From the NCBI GenBank assembly GCA_958510875.1, contig OY294067.1, forward strand, positions 107,416,921-107,480,920: a stretch of 64,000 nucleotides of DNA. Direction: 5' to 3'. Both the position numbers and the translations under genes were made by a program. Source of the stretch: Endomychus coccineus (lineage: Eukaryota > Arthropoda > Insecta > Coleoptera > Endomychidae). Below the pieces are notes generated by a model that was given only the letters and a program-made list of their open reading frames with translations, had not been told where the DNA came from and did not search any database. Positions 8,190 through 17,469 of this stretch are shown one piece after another (the stretch's first letter is position 1; the number at the start of each line of letters is the position of its first letter).

Positions 8190-9237
8190 CTTTATAACTG
8201 TGATGAATTTGTCTTACACTCGATTTTTGTTCGATTACACCAGCCTCTATCAATTCTTCTATTATAGAGACTATCTCGTTGTGATGGTTATTGTTACCAG
8301 CGAGCGAAGATGCAACAAGAAGTCTCAGTCTATCCACAATTTCGTTAACGTCATCCCAATAATTATATTCGATTGGTTTCTCGTTATATTCAAGCATATC
8401 ATTTTTGATATATGCATTTCCAGTGTATGTTTTAGACCTTGGTCTTTTAATGGAATTAATCAAAGGTTTCAGTACATGTTTGTATTTTACAGTGTTTCTT
8501 ATTCGATCAGCGGGATCGTTATTACGTCTATGGGCACTAGTCATTTCCATCATTTGACTGTAATTTTTTCCATCTTCCACGGTGTAGGTGTCAGGTAGAA
8601 CATCTCTGTAGAATATCAAATTATACAGTCCTGTGGTACCCTTGAACGAAGTTCCCTTAATAATTATATTACTCTCACTATCAATTTCAATAGGTTGATT
8701 ACCCATGAACCATTTATCTAAAGTCGAATTATATTGCAAACCCATTTTATCATCGTATCTCTTGACATCATCATCCAATAGAAATCCTTCCAAGTAATAA
8801 CGTGCTAATGTGGGGTATTGTTGCAGAAACTCCTCTGAAGCCGCTGCATTATCTTTCTTAAGTTTTCTGAATTCTTCACGAATCTGATCGATAGTAGGTT
8901 CGGGGGTAAACACATCCTCTTCAGTATCTGGGGGGTTATATACGAATTCTTCCCCTTCAGTTACAATATTTGGGATTGGTATGTTCTCCATTTGTGTTGC
9001 TGTAGAAACAATACTTTTAGGCTTAATCAACGAATTTTGTTTGATTATTTCAGCATTTTTCGCAATTTCCTCCAGAGGCTTAGATACATTCTTGAACATA
9101 TTATCTAGAATTGTATCATTTTCAGCTTTACCCAATTTCACAGCCATATATTTTTTCCTCACAACGTTTGCTAACTCCCAAATTTTTCTCTTCAATTGTT
9201 GTTTTTCTTTTAACATGTTACTCACACGCACGTCCAT
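8173..9237 (-). CDS. DUF8207-like protein of virus-derived elements
   Basis: A 354-residue protein starting at ATG 9237. The first 75 residues are charged and helix-prone (likely coiled coil). The central block LDKWFMGNQPIEIDSESNIIIKG...YNLIFYRDVLPDTYT is the recognisable part that I recall as DUF8207 in insect genomes, where it accompanies this ATPase and capsid set. Its function is not known to me. A TATA-like stretch (9266-9277) precedes it. The frame is intact. Confidence 0.6.
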   Translation of the reverse strand: MDVRVSNMLKEKQQLKRKIWELANVVRKKYMAVKLGKAENDTILDNMFKNVSKPLEEIAKNAEIIKQNSLIKPKSIVSTATQMENIPIPNIVTEGEEFVYNPPDTEEDVFTPEPTIDQIREEFRKLKKDNAAASEEFLQQYPTLARYYLEGFLLDDDVKRYDDKMGLQYNSTLDKWFMGNQPIEIDSESNIIIKGTSFKGTTGLYNLIFYRDVLPDTYTVEDGKNYSQMMEMTSAHRRNNDPADRIRNTVKYKHVLKPLINSIKRPRSKTYTGNAYIKNDMLEYNEKPIEYNYWDDVNEIVDRLRLLVASSLAGNNNHHNEIVSIIEELIEAGVIEQKSSVRQIHHSYKDGFNG

Positions 9238-9279
9238 GCTGAGCGGTTTGTCTATTTCAAATGATAGTATATATACATG

Positions 9280-10005
9280 TTAGATGTATATATAGCTATC
9301 AAAACTTTTGCGATAACGTCCTTTGTTCATAGCACAGTCTTTGTTTATCATAAGGAATCCATATTTATCTTTCCAACATGCGCTACATATCTCTTTGAAT
9401 TTCTCGAGTGACATGTCGGTACTTACATGATCGGTAAATATATGTTTCAAATTGAGTTCATCCTGTTTGAAAATAATCAAGCAATTGGCATTGTCGCGCA
9501 ATCCATGTTTTGGACATTTTGCAAAAGACTGACAAAGATAGAAACTATCAATTGAATTGTGTCTCCCTCTTGAAAAATAAGAACGAATTTTGTCCTGTTT
9601 CTCATCCATTACATCATCGAATATTATTACCGAATTAGGTTTCGCTTCTGTGAGGTCTATGACGTTATCACTTTCAGTGTATGGAAAATATCCAAGCCCA
9701 GCAATTTTCTTCAATGTTTCCTCCAGTAACTGGTATTTTGGTTGGTGTAAAGACTTTGAATAGATGTACACGTTTTCAAATTTCAAGCCGTTTGCATCTA
9801 ACAATAGAGATAACATTACATTTGTTTTCCCACAATTACTTGGACCACAGATTATTGTTCGTAGAGTATTTGGCAGCAAAGAGCTGTGACGTTGTGGTTG
9901 TTCAACATTCTCAATGCTTGACCCTAAGTTCATAATATTCAACGAGTCTTTTTGCTTAACAATCTTCATCATGCCTGAAGGCGAATAGAAATCATACTGA
10001 AACAT
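9280..10005 (-). CDS. A32/FtsK-HerA-type genome packaging ATPase
   Basis: A 241-residue ATPase. Walker A is GPSNCGKT (54-61) and Walker B is SVIIFDD (125-131), followed by a SRGRHNSIDSFYLCQSF block typical of the A32-like packaging ATPases of Polintons, virophages and NCLDVs. It would drive DNA into the capsid. It is the first gene of the minus-strand series. TATATAAA (10023-10030) lies about 20 nt upstream and a CACGTG repeat cluster further upstream. The frame is intact. Confidence 0.85.
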   Translation of the reverse strand: MFQYDFYSPSGMMKIVKQKDSLNIMNLGSSIENVEQPQRHSSLLPNTLRTIICGPSNCGKTNVMLSLLLDANGLKFENVYIYSKSLHQPKYQLLEETLKKIAGLGYFPYTESDNVIDLTEAKPNSVIIFDDVMDEKQDKIRSYFSRGRHNSIDSFYLCQSFAKCPKHGLRDNANCLIIFKQDELNLKHIFTDHVSTDMSLEKFKEICSACWKDKYGFLMINKDCAMNKGRYRKSFDSYIYI

Positions 10006-10022
10006 ATGTTAATAAGCATTTG

Positions 10023-10030
10023 TTTATATA
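10023..10030 (-). promoter_or_regulatory. TATA-like box upstream of the packaging ATPase
   Basis: TATATAAA on the minus strand between the CACGTG cluster and ATG 10005. Confidence 0.4.
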
Positions 10031-10077
10031 CTAGTTGACATATTGTGTATGTCCGAGCACTTCTACCATGTAACTGT

Positions 10078-10195
10078 CAAAAGCAAGTATCAAAGACGTG
10101 TTAAATTTGTCCGAATGTTGAAACACGTGTATAAATGTTGAAGCACACGTCTGCATGTGTTAAACACGTGTCTGAATTTTGGAGCACTTGTCACT
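10078..10195 (-). promoter_or_regulatory. repeat cluster of ACACGTGT-type palindromes upstream of the ATPase gene
   Basis: AGACGTGTTAAATTTG, AAACACGTGTATAAATG, GCACACGTCTGCATG, AAACACGTGTCTGAATT and GCACTTGTC recur about every 30 bp. It lies in the only non-coding internal gap, next to the right TIR, and resembles the clusters inside both TIRs. Possibly an origin or promoter control region. Confidence 0.45.
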
Positions 10196-10879
10196 CAATA
10201 GAACTAGATGCTCATTCATAGTATTCTATTGCACAAGACGATCTAAATTTAAAGCATATATATAATGATCACGTGGTATATGGTTTTATGTATTTTACAA
10301 ATGATATTTTGAGGATAAATATTTTTGTATTGAATCTTTTTCCCTCTTATAATAATAATAATAACAATAAATAATTTCTCAAGAAGTCTATATTTTTGAT
10401 TTTCCCTATGAATATGCTTTCGATAAAGGAAGATATAGAAAGCGTTTTGATAATTTCATACATCTATAAACTATTTTATGAAACCTAACATTGAATGATA
10501 AAATATCACTTGAAAATACAGGAGGGGATATATCCTCTAAATGCTTACTTACGTAAAAATTGTTAAATAGAGGGGTTTGTTTATAAAAACTCTCGAACGA
10601 TATGTAACGGTGGATCATAAGGAAATTATACTGAATCTAATAAATGTTCTCTGTTGATATGGATACAAGAAACGTAAATAGATAAAAAATAAATTGGATG
10701 TGTTAAAACATGGGTGAAATTCTCAAGGGAAAAATATTTTCAGCGATAACTAAACTAAACTTGATGCATTGACGCATTTGCTAGAAGGAATTATAAATAT
10801 CAATAAATGAGAAATTAGGAGGGGAATATATCCTCTAAATACTTACTTACGTAAAAATTGTTATATAGAGGGGCTTGTT

Positions 10880-11008
10880 TTTACTCTTGTCAAAATGTAT
10901 TACTCACCTCAAAAATAACTTCTCTTTTTTCGTTATACATGCTCGCACACATAAAAGGCCTCGTTAACACGATTTCTATCCGGAATCGCAAGCATCCACT
11001 TTTTTCGT
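10880..11008 (-). pseudogene. captured THAP exon end with splice donor, right TIR
   Basis: Mirror copy of 2181-2309. It again includes the exon 3' end and the start of the intron. Confidence 0.75.
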
Positions 11009-11581
11009 AGACAAACATATCGAAGACCACGAGAAGGTGAATAGCAGCACAAACACACACACACAGATTAAACAAATATGGATATGAGATGTTAGAATTA
11101 TTTTCTATTAATAATTTGAATTTATCATATTCATACCGCTTCTTGACATTTACTGAACTCTCTATAGAAAGAGAGATTATTCTGAATCGTAAATAAAATA
11201 TGTGTGATATCATAACTATTTTTTTATTTTATAGAATTAGATTATTAATTTTATACGATGTGTATTCAATTCGACAATTACTGATATTTTGAATCACATA
11301 CTTTTTGAATATTGAAGCACGTGTTCAGAATTACTATTTTCAACTGCACGTGTTGGAATGATGAATCACGCGTTAAAACATGTGCAAATCACTATTTTCA
11401 ACTTTCAAACTAATTGTGTGACACAACAATTACATTCTTTCGATTTAAACTTATTATGGATGAGGTTAGGCTCACCTTTACCTATAATCAAGATGAAACA
11501 GGTGACATTAGGCTAGACCCACGTGACAAACCTAGGGTGCACCGGAGCTATATCTACTACATTAAAGACGATTGTTATCAT

Positions 11582-11920
11582 GTCCTCCATAGCTCAGCGG
11601 TTAAGGAGCCGATTTTGGAATTTGTTTCCCGGGTTCGAATCTGGTGTAGGACAAGATTCATTTTTCAGTAGAGTTGACTCAGATTATATATACTACATTA
11701 AAATCACTCATTCTCAAGTCCTTCATAGCTGAGCGGTTAAAGCGTTGACTTTGGAATTTATTTCTCGGGTTCGAATCTGGTGTAGAACAAAATTCATTTC
11801 AGTAGAAGTGACTCAGGTTATATACTACATCAAAATTAATTAATTCAAGTCCTTCATAGCTGGGCGGTTAAGCCACCTAACTTTGGAATTAATTTCCCGG
11901 GTTCGAATCCGGTGTAGGAC
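11582..11920 (+). repeat. array of three tRNA-like units in the right TIR
   Basis: Units at 11582-11652, 11718-11788 and 11849-11920, on the plus strand, mirror those in the left TIR. Each is followed by a conserved tail (ACAAAATTCATTTCAGTAGA, in one unit with small changes), so the repeated unit is larger than the tRNA-like core. Both internal Pol III boxes are retained in all three. Confidence 0.65.
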
Positions 11921-12258
11921 AAAATTCATTTCAGTAGAATGCGAGTACACAGATGACTAGTTCACAGACTGCAGATTGGAAAAAACATACCAGACCATAG
12001 TTGGAGGAATCATAGATCACCAAACCATAGCCTACCTGTCCATCGATTGATGAACCATAGAGCATAGTCGGGTGCACCATAGATTACCAAACCAAAGACC
12101 ATCGATTGGTGAACCATATACTTCTATGACTGCGCATGCGCGATTGTGGATGACCTTGGAATGGACAGTTTTCGGTAAAATGAACCTTAGATTTCCTTAT
12201 GGAGATTTACATGCAAAAAAGGTCGATTGTGGTGGAGAACCGGTGTAGCACATCTACT

Positions 12259-12391
12259 GGGGTACAAAAGTGTAAAGCAAGAAACTTCTGTTTTTAAAGT
12301 GCCGAAAGATGCGGAAATGCGAAAAAAGTGGATGCTTGTTATTCCGGAAAGAAATCGTTTCAACGAGGTCTTTTGTGTGCGTCATGTATAA
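12259..12391 (+). pseudogene. THAP domain exon, 3' part
   Basis: This continues the frame that starts at 884, directly after the element and in phase across the duplicated GGGGTA. It has the conserved Trp and the second ligand pair C-x2-H (CVRH), then a TAA at 12389-12391. A splice-donor-like GGTGAGT follows near 12415, so the intact ancestor probably spliced onward. A second fragment of the same exon (GCGATTCCGGGAAGAAATCG) recurs near 12487, showing further rearrangement inside the P-like remnant. Confidence 0.7.
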
Positions 12392-12596
12392 CGAAAAAGG
12401 GGAAGGTATTTTTAAGGTGAGTAATACATTTTGACAAGAGTAACAGTTCTATTCCTCTCTCAAATCAGAATACTTAGTAACACTGTTTGCGATTCCGGGA
12501 AGAAATCGTTTTACCACTTCGTGATCTAAGCGCTAGCTGGTGGCTGAGCGAGGGACTACGAGTTAGGCGACCCGTAAGAGACTCAAGTCAATCATA

Positions 12597-12633
12597 GAGT
12601 TTCCAGACCTGTGTATACGACCGTGTATAAAAC
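12597..12633 (-). repeat. right TIR and target duplication of the P-like element
   Basis: 12597-12625 is the reverse complement of 714-742, and 12626-12633 repeats TATAAAAC. The same end sequence, diverged, begins at 39561. Confidence 0.85.
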
Positions 12634-14221
12634 TGATATCGATTTAAAGTCAAGAAGATTAATTCTTAAATCTATATCTAGAACTCTTAGTTATCAGAAG
12701 TTGTACTGTTTATATCAATTAATGAACCTCATGTGAAAATTAGGCTAGATGTAATGGAAATGAATCTTTTCAAAAATGTTTTCATTTAACTTCCACTCCT
12801 TATTCGTTCAACTTCAATACCATAACCATAAGTAATTTGTTTTTATTTGGTGCTATAAATCGAGTTGAATATTTGTTCAAATATTATATTCATTCTACTA
12901 CTGAACATCGTGCATTGTTTTGAACATTATGATAATCGTGCATTTCAAGTGTTGGTTTCCATAAATAATAACACTTACTTTGACATCGAAATAAGAAAAA
13001 TAATATGAATTAATAATACCAACTTGAAGATGAACGTCAAATCCCTGTATCACTATTTACATCTTTCAGGTGTTAGATCAAGCTTATTTCAATAATTGAC
13101 CAAGTAAATTCTTGAAATAACAGCGATAAGAGTGAAACTTTTTTGGGTACGCTTCAAATGTCGAATCGATGCCTGTAAAAATTGAATTTATCAATTTCAC
13201 ATACATGATATGAAACTGTTACAATACATTTGTGAATAAACTCATTAATTATTTTTATAGGTGAAACTTTAAGTAGTTAAATTATTATAAAGGAATTTGA
13301 CAATTTGTGCTAAAGGCTTCTGTGAATGATGACCTTTTTATGCAAAAAATACAAAGAAACACTTATCCTACTGGTTTTTTTGGAGGAGTATTAAAAATTG
13401 TTGAGCCCGATTTGTAAAATGATTGGAAATATTGAAACTTGCTCAAAATGAATAATTATCATTATTATCCTCGTCTTTTTATAGAAATAAATTGAGACAT
13501 AAGAATCAATTTGCATATTATAAGACTGTTTGGAATGTTTCTAGGAGTGTAGGGATAAAACATGTGATTCTAGTCAAAATAAGTATAGTGAAGGAAATAT
13601 TCTAGACAATTACCACTCACATTTTTTGCTAATCAGCATGATATATTATAGATTTAAAAAATCATATAAAAAGTGATGTATCTGCGCACATTGGACATAT
13701 CTACAAATGTGCACTGGACTATTTGCATTTGGTACCTTCACTGTGTTAGTTGCCCAATCTTGTATCGATAAGCTTGCCAAGCTGTATACTTAGCATAGTG
13801 AAAGACATTAAACTTTTTTTTGAACACCATTTTTGCCAATCAATAATTAATGCAAATTACCTGTCAGATGTGAACTAAAATGCTGAATGGCGTGGTAGTG
13901 GATTTCCATCTGGCTTTATGTATTTCAAACCATTCCTCTCAGATATAATATCACTTGTATCAAAATGATTGGAACATAAATGATGATATTTAGTCAAGCA
14001 TCGATCTTCCTGTCAGCCGAGGAGAGATACTCAAATTTTCTCCTTTCACTATCAGCCTGAAACCTGAAGTAGTAATACAAAAATATACTAGCAATGTATC
14101 GAAGGCAATGAAAGAAATTCTTCCATATGAAAAGCCGAAAAATTGAAAATTTGTTCAACAAAATTGTAAGTATGTTTACTTTTATCGCCGTTGCACTGCA
14201 CTGGACATAGTAAACAATACT
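12634..14221. other. unassigned AT-rich sequence
   Basis: No coding domain, RNA gene or clear repeat boundary is visible between the P-like element and the foldback element. Confidence 0.4.
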
Positions 14222-14378
14222 AATAGTCCGGTCAAATTAGCCAATTATCCCGGGAAATTTTCCGGACTCAACCAAATGAAATGCAGTTTTTTGCAAACTG
14301 TTCGGGAGGCCAAATAGATCATTTGAACAATATAACATATTGCCGCTAGGACGTCCTCTAGCTTTGAGAGCATTAATT

Positions 14379-14904
14379 GGCCAATTTCCATGTCCAATTT
14401 TTGGTAACGCTCGGGAAATCCTTAAATAGTTCGCAAGGTGGACAAAAAATCCTACTCGTGGGTTTTCGAGGTCGCTGATCAAGATTCCGACTTCAGATTT
14501 TACATTTGATCACTTCCTGGGGTGTAATTGACCAATTATTGCCCAGAAATGGAGCAAATTTTAAAAAATTTTTAAAATGTCAAAAACATTTTGAAGTCGC
14601 TGATCAAGATTCCGACTTCAGATTTTACATTTACCACTTTCTGGAGAATGAATGACCAATTATTGCGTGAAAAATGGCAAATTTTCAATAGCAAATAATA
14701 ATACACATCAATCAAATTTTTTTTTAGTCATTTTTCAGTCAATAATTGGCCAATTCCTTCCCAGGAAATAGTTAAATGTAAAATCTGAAGTCGGAATGTT
14801 GATCAGCGACCTCGAAAACCAACGAGTGGGATTTTTTGGCCACTTCACGAACTATTTAAGGATTTTCAGAATTTTACCAAAAATTGGACATGAAAATTCG
14901 CCAA
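14379..14904. mobile_element. foldback/MITE-like element related to the 150-bp satellite
   Basis: Imperfect inverted arms at about 14379-14550 and 14740-14904 share GTCCAATTTTTGGTAA, TCCTTAAATAGTTCG and GAGGTCGCTGATCA. A third partial unit lies inside at 14590-14685. The word GAGGTCGCTGATCA-GATTCCG is also the core of the satellite at 49.1-51.3 kb. Non-coding. Confidence 0.65.
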
Positions 14905-14911
14905 TTTATAC

Positions 14912-15700
14912 TCCCGAGAAAAGGATGTTCATTGACATTTTGTGTAAGTCTTGTCTCAATTATTTACACTGACAAGCACTACACATATTTTTTCGTTCAC
15001 CCCGTTGACGCCGATTGTGCTGAGACCCAAGAAGCGTTTTTCCTCAGCGTTGCCCAACTTCAATTCCTATAATTTCATACCGAACGTGGACACCGAGAAA
15101 TTTTTCTACTACGAAATTAACGATCGTGCAAAGTCAAGTGAAATCTCCATTCCATCGAGCAATTAGGAAATAACTAATATCGAAGCATTCTTTCTGTTGG
15201 TTCTCGTAGACGACCGACTTTTGGACGAGTTGGAAGAGGCATGGTTTCACGTCGGAGCGCTTGCCGATGACTTGGTTGGCGTCACCTTTGGGCGGCACTT
15301 GGGAACACTATGCGAGCTGCAAAATACATTGCTCAGCATAGTGGCCAGCAGGAGCCGCGCTGAATGATTCAGGACAACGCTGATGAGACGGAAATAGTAA
15401 GGAGAGCGCACTGCTGGAGGCGATAAATCATTTAATGGCAGGGGTGGAAGTATCAACGTTATGTAATATATCTAAGAAGGAGACGTTTTCATAGATTAGG
15501 ATAGAGAATTATTTTTTAGTTATCAGTAATCACTCCTGAATCAATCATAAACTAGTCATTAGTTAATTATGGACCAGTTATCCACATGTCTATGAAACCT
15601 ACGATGGTGTAATTCCACCCTATCATATCATCATCAATCACGAACCTCTAGAACCTGTTACTTTATTATAGAATACTTTTTCCATAATAAAGACTCTTGA
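14912..15700. other. unassigned sequence
   Basis: Short overlapping plus-strand frames around 14884-15166 show no domain that I recognise. The 15190-15460 block is less AT-rich and may be an old coding remnant, but I cannot name it. Confidence 0.35.
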
Positions 15701-15767
15701 CCCAGGTATGAATTATATATAAAATTCTAGGGAAATAGGTCAAATCAACACTTATGTTTTATATTCT

Positions 15768-15812
15768 CATCTTCACGTACGTTTCGGTCTCACGACGATC
15801 ATCATAAGGCTT
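15768..15812 (-). ncRNA. degenerate hammerhead motif (left Penelope arm)
   Basis: Homologous to 17361-17402, with GAGACCGAAACGTACGT conserved, but the core CTGATGA reads ATGATGA and the cleavage triplet is GTG. It is therefore predicted inactive. Confidence 0.55.
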
Positions 15813-16271
15813 ATTATGTCCAGAACGGGATTCATTGAAACCAATTATATTAGCACAAAGCGTCCATATTGCACCAATTTTGATTAAAAATGCATAAATC
15901 GCCAAAACGAACCGAACCACGAATAATCGAAATTATACCACATCAATGTTTCAAGCATCAAATATAACAAGAATCCTCTATTTAGTAATATTCTTATAAT
16001 ATACAAACGCATGTTATTACTGTCTTTACGACTGAAGACAAAAATAATTACTCTCGAACCAGATGTTAAGATCTATGAGGTACTAGAAGAAGATGTCAGA
16101 CCTATATTGGAACATCGTTTTTGAGCATTCTTCCTAAAATATACTTTTATCATTATAAAGACGAATGTAAGAATTTGCAAGAGTCATAATTAATCAGGTT
16201 AGTTTGAATCTGACTTAATGTCTGAATATCTGTCCTATGATTTAAAGATTTGGAGTCACGTTTCATGTGAA

Positions 16272-16517
16272 TCATCCCCAGAATAGATCTTCATGATAAT
16301 TGGTTTCCTTAGTTAAAATATTAACATTCTCATAATCGAATTGATGGCTATAATCAAAGCAGTGTTTAGCAAGCGTGGTGGAATTTTCTGAGTTTTTGTT
16401 TCTTATGCTATACTTATGGTCATACATTTTCTTTTGTAAATATTGCTTGGAGATTCCAGTATGAGTCTCATCGCAATCTAAGCAATTTGATTTGTATACT
16501 GTTGCGGGTTTGTTCAT
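16272..16517 (-). pseudogene. Penelope GIY-YIG endonuclease domain (left arm)
   Basis: An 81-residue open frame with VYKSNCLDCDETHTGISKQY, then KKMYDHKYS and a Cys/His/Phe-Asp pattern (AKHCFDYSHQFDYENVNIL). This is the linker CxxC and GIY-YIG region of Penelope reverse transcriptase proteins; the canonical YIG is HTG here. It is cut off before its family C terminus (a stop follows the DLFWG codons at 16272). Confidence 0.7.
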
Positions 16518-16685
16518 CTTTAGGTATTGAAGGTTTTAGATTTGAGAAAAATTTTCCAACACAATTGGTAGGTCTATGCGCGACAAAAGGATGATATAAA
16601 TGACGCGCATGAACGTACTAATTGTGTTGGAAAATTTTTCTCAAATCTAGAACCTTTAATACCTAAAGATTAACAAACCCGCACA

Positions 16686-16970
16686 GTATACAAATTAAAT
16701 TGCTTAGATTGCGATGAGACTCATACTGGAATCTCTAAACAATATTTACAAAAAAGAATGTATGGCCATAAGTATAGCACAGGAAACAAAAACTGCTTTG
16801 ATTATAACCATCAATTCGATTACAAAAATGTTAATATTCCAACTAAGGAAACCGAATATTATAAAAGATCTATTCTGGAGATGATTCACATAAAACGTGA
16901 CTCCAAATCTGTAAATCATAGGATAGATATTCAGACATTAAGTCAGATTTATACTAACTTGATTGATTAA
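16686..16970 (+). pseudogene. Penelope GIY-YIG endonuclease domain (right arm)
   Basis: The same domain as in the left arm, running to a stop at 16970 (TNLID). About a dozen codons in the middle are missing relative to the left arm, just before CFDYNHQFDYKNVN. It keeps the C-terminal part EMIHIKRDSKSVNHRID that the left arm has lost, so neither copy is complete. Confidence 0.7.
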
Positions 16971-17360
16971 AGCTCTTGCAAATTCCTACATGCGTCTTTA
17001 TAATGTTAGGAGTATATTTTAGGAAGGATGCTCAAAAGTAATGTTCCAATATAGGTCTGACACTTTTTTCTAGTACCTCATAGGTCTTAACATCTGGTTC
17101 GAGAGTAAATACTTAACGTAATAGTTTTGGTCTTCAGTCGTAAAGACACTATACTAACAAGCGTTTGTACATTATAAGAATAATACTGAATAGTGGATTC
17201 TTGTTATATTCTATGCTTGAAACATTGATGTGGTACAATTCCGATTATTTGTGGTTCTGTTCGTTTTGGCGACGTGGGCATTTTTAATTGAAATTGGTGC
17301 AATATGGACGCGTTGTGCTAATATAATTTGTTTTAAGAAATCCCGTTTTAGAAATAATAA

Positions 17361-17402
17361 GTCTTCTGATGATGGTCGAGAGACCGAAACGTACGTCAAG
17401 AC
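17361..17402 (+). ncRNA. hammerhead ribozyme motif (Penelope family A)
   Basis: All parts of a type I hammerhead are visible. Stem I is GTCTT (17361-17365) with AAGAC (17398-17402). The core is CTGATGA; stem II is GGTC/GACC with a GAGA loop; then GAAA; a 3-bp stem III closes on TA; and the cleavage triplet is GTC, with the scissile bond after 17397. One extra T lies between the core and stem II. Hammerheads are known in Penelope terminal regions. The motif is on the same strand as, and downstream of, the GIY-YIG frame. Confidence 0.75.
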
Positions 17403-17469
17403 GAAAATATGAGACATAAGTGTTAATGTGACCTATTTTCCGAGAATTTTATATATAATACTTTTACTC

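Larger units (their letters stand above)
922..12258 (-). mobile_element. Polinton/Maverick-like virus-derived element without DNA polymerase
   Basis: The element is 11,337 bp, starts 5'-AGTAGATGTGCTACACCGG and ends with its reverse complement. It is flanked by a 6-bp duplication, GGGGTA (916-921 and 12259-12264). Six-base duplications, AG ends and long TIRs are described for Polintons. All genes are on the minus strand between 10005 and 2946: ATPase, DUF8207-like, coiled coil, integrase, PLA2-like, protease, penton-like, small protein, major capsid. No protein-primed PolB is present and the interior is filled. Damage in the integrase and protease indicates a non-functional copy. Relatives of its capsid and integrase are the C. 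elegans F54H12.2/F54H12.3-type proteins, as I recall the family. Confidence 0.88.
10277..12258 (-). repeat. right terminal inverted repeat of the Polinton-like element
   Basis: This is the 1,982-bp counterpart of 922-2911. Differences include a changed (TG)n/(CA)n stretch near 11053 and a small rearranged segment near 11421 (GTGACACAACAATTAC against the left arm's GTGATTTTTGTGTCAC). Confidence 0.92.
714..12625 (+). mobile_element. P-element-like (THAP) DNA transposon, interrupted by a Polinton-like element
   Basis: The two ends carry a 29-bp inverted repeat beginning CACGGTCGTATACACAGGTC (714-742 and its reverse complement at 12597-12625). They are flanked by an exact 8-bp direct repeat, TATAAAAC (706-713 and 12626-12633). 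Eight-base target duplications and a THAP DNA-binding domain are hallmarks of the P-element superfamily. Without the inner insertion only about 570 bp would remain: both ends plus the THAP exon, so this is an internally deleted, non-autonomous copy. A related end lies at 39561. The P assignment rests on the duplication length and THAP domain; no transposase catalytic region is present to confirm it. Confidence 0.8.
15712..17458. mobile_element. inverted pair of Penelope-like retroelement copies
   Basis: Two arms of about 850 bp are arranged as a giant inverted repeat. The left arm (15712-16569) is on the minus strand, the right arm (16617-17458) on the plus strand, with a spacer near 16570-16616. 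Each arm has the C-terminal GIY-YIG domain, a shared 3' untranslated part and a hammerhead-like motif (17361-17402 and about 15768-15812). Inverted and partial tandem copies are typical of Penelope elements. No reverse transcriptase is retained. Confidence 0.75.

Noticed and set aside
4651..9935. Plus-strand frames opposite the Polinton-like genes
   Set aside because: They are antisense shadows of intact or recognisable minus-strand genes and show no domains.
2911..10277. Hidden or decayed DNA polymerase B gene
   Set aside because: The interior is fully occupied by nine identifiable minus-strand genes with small gaps; no polymerase motifs were seen on either strand.
11582..11652. A functional host tRNA gene in the right TIR
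   Set aside because: The D stem and B box are good, but the anticodon stem does not form and the T stem has mismatches, so I kept it as tRNA-like only.
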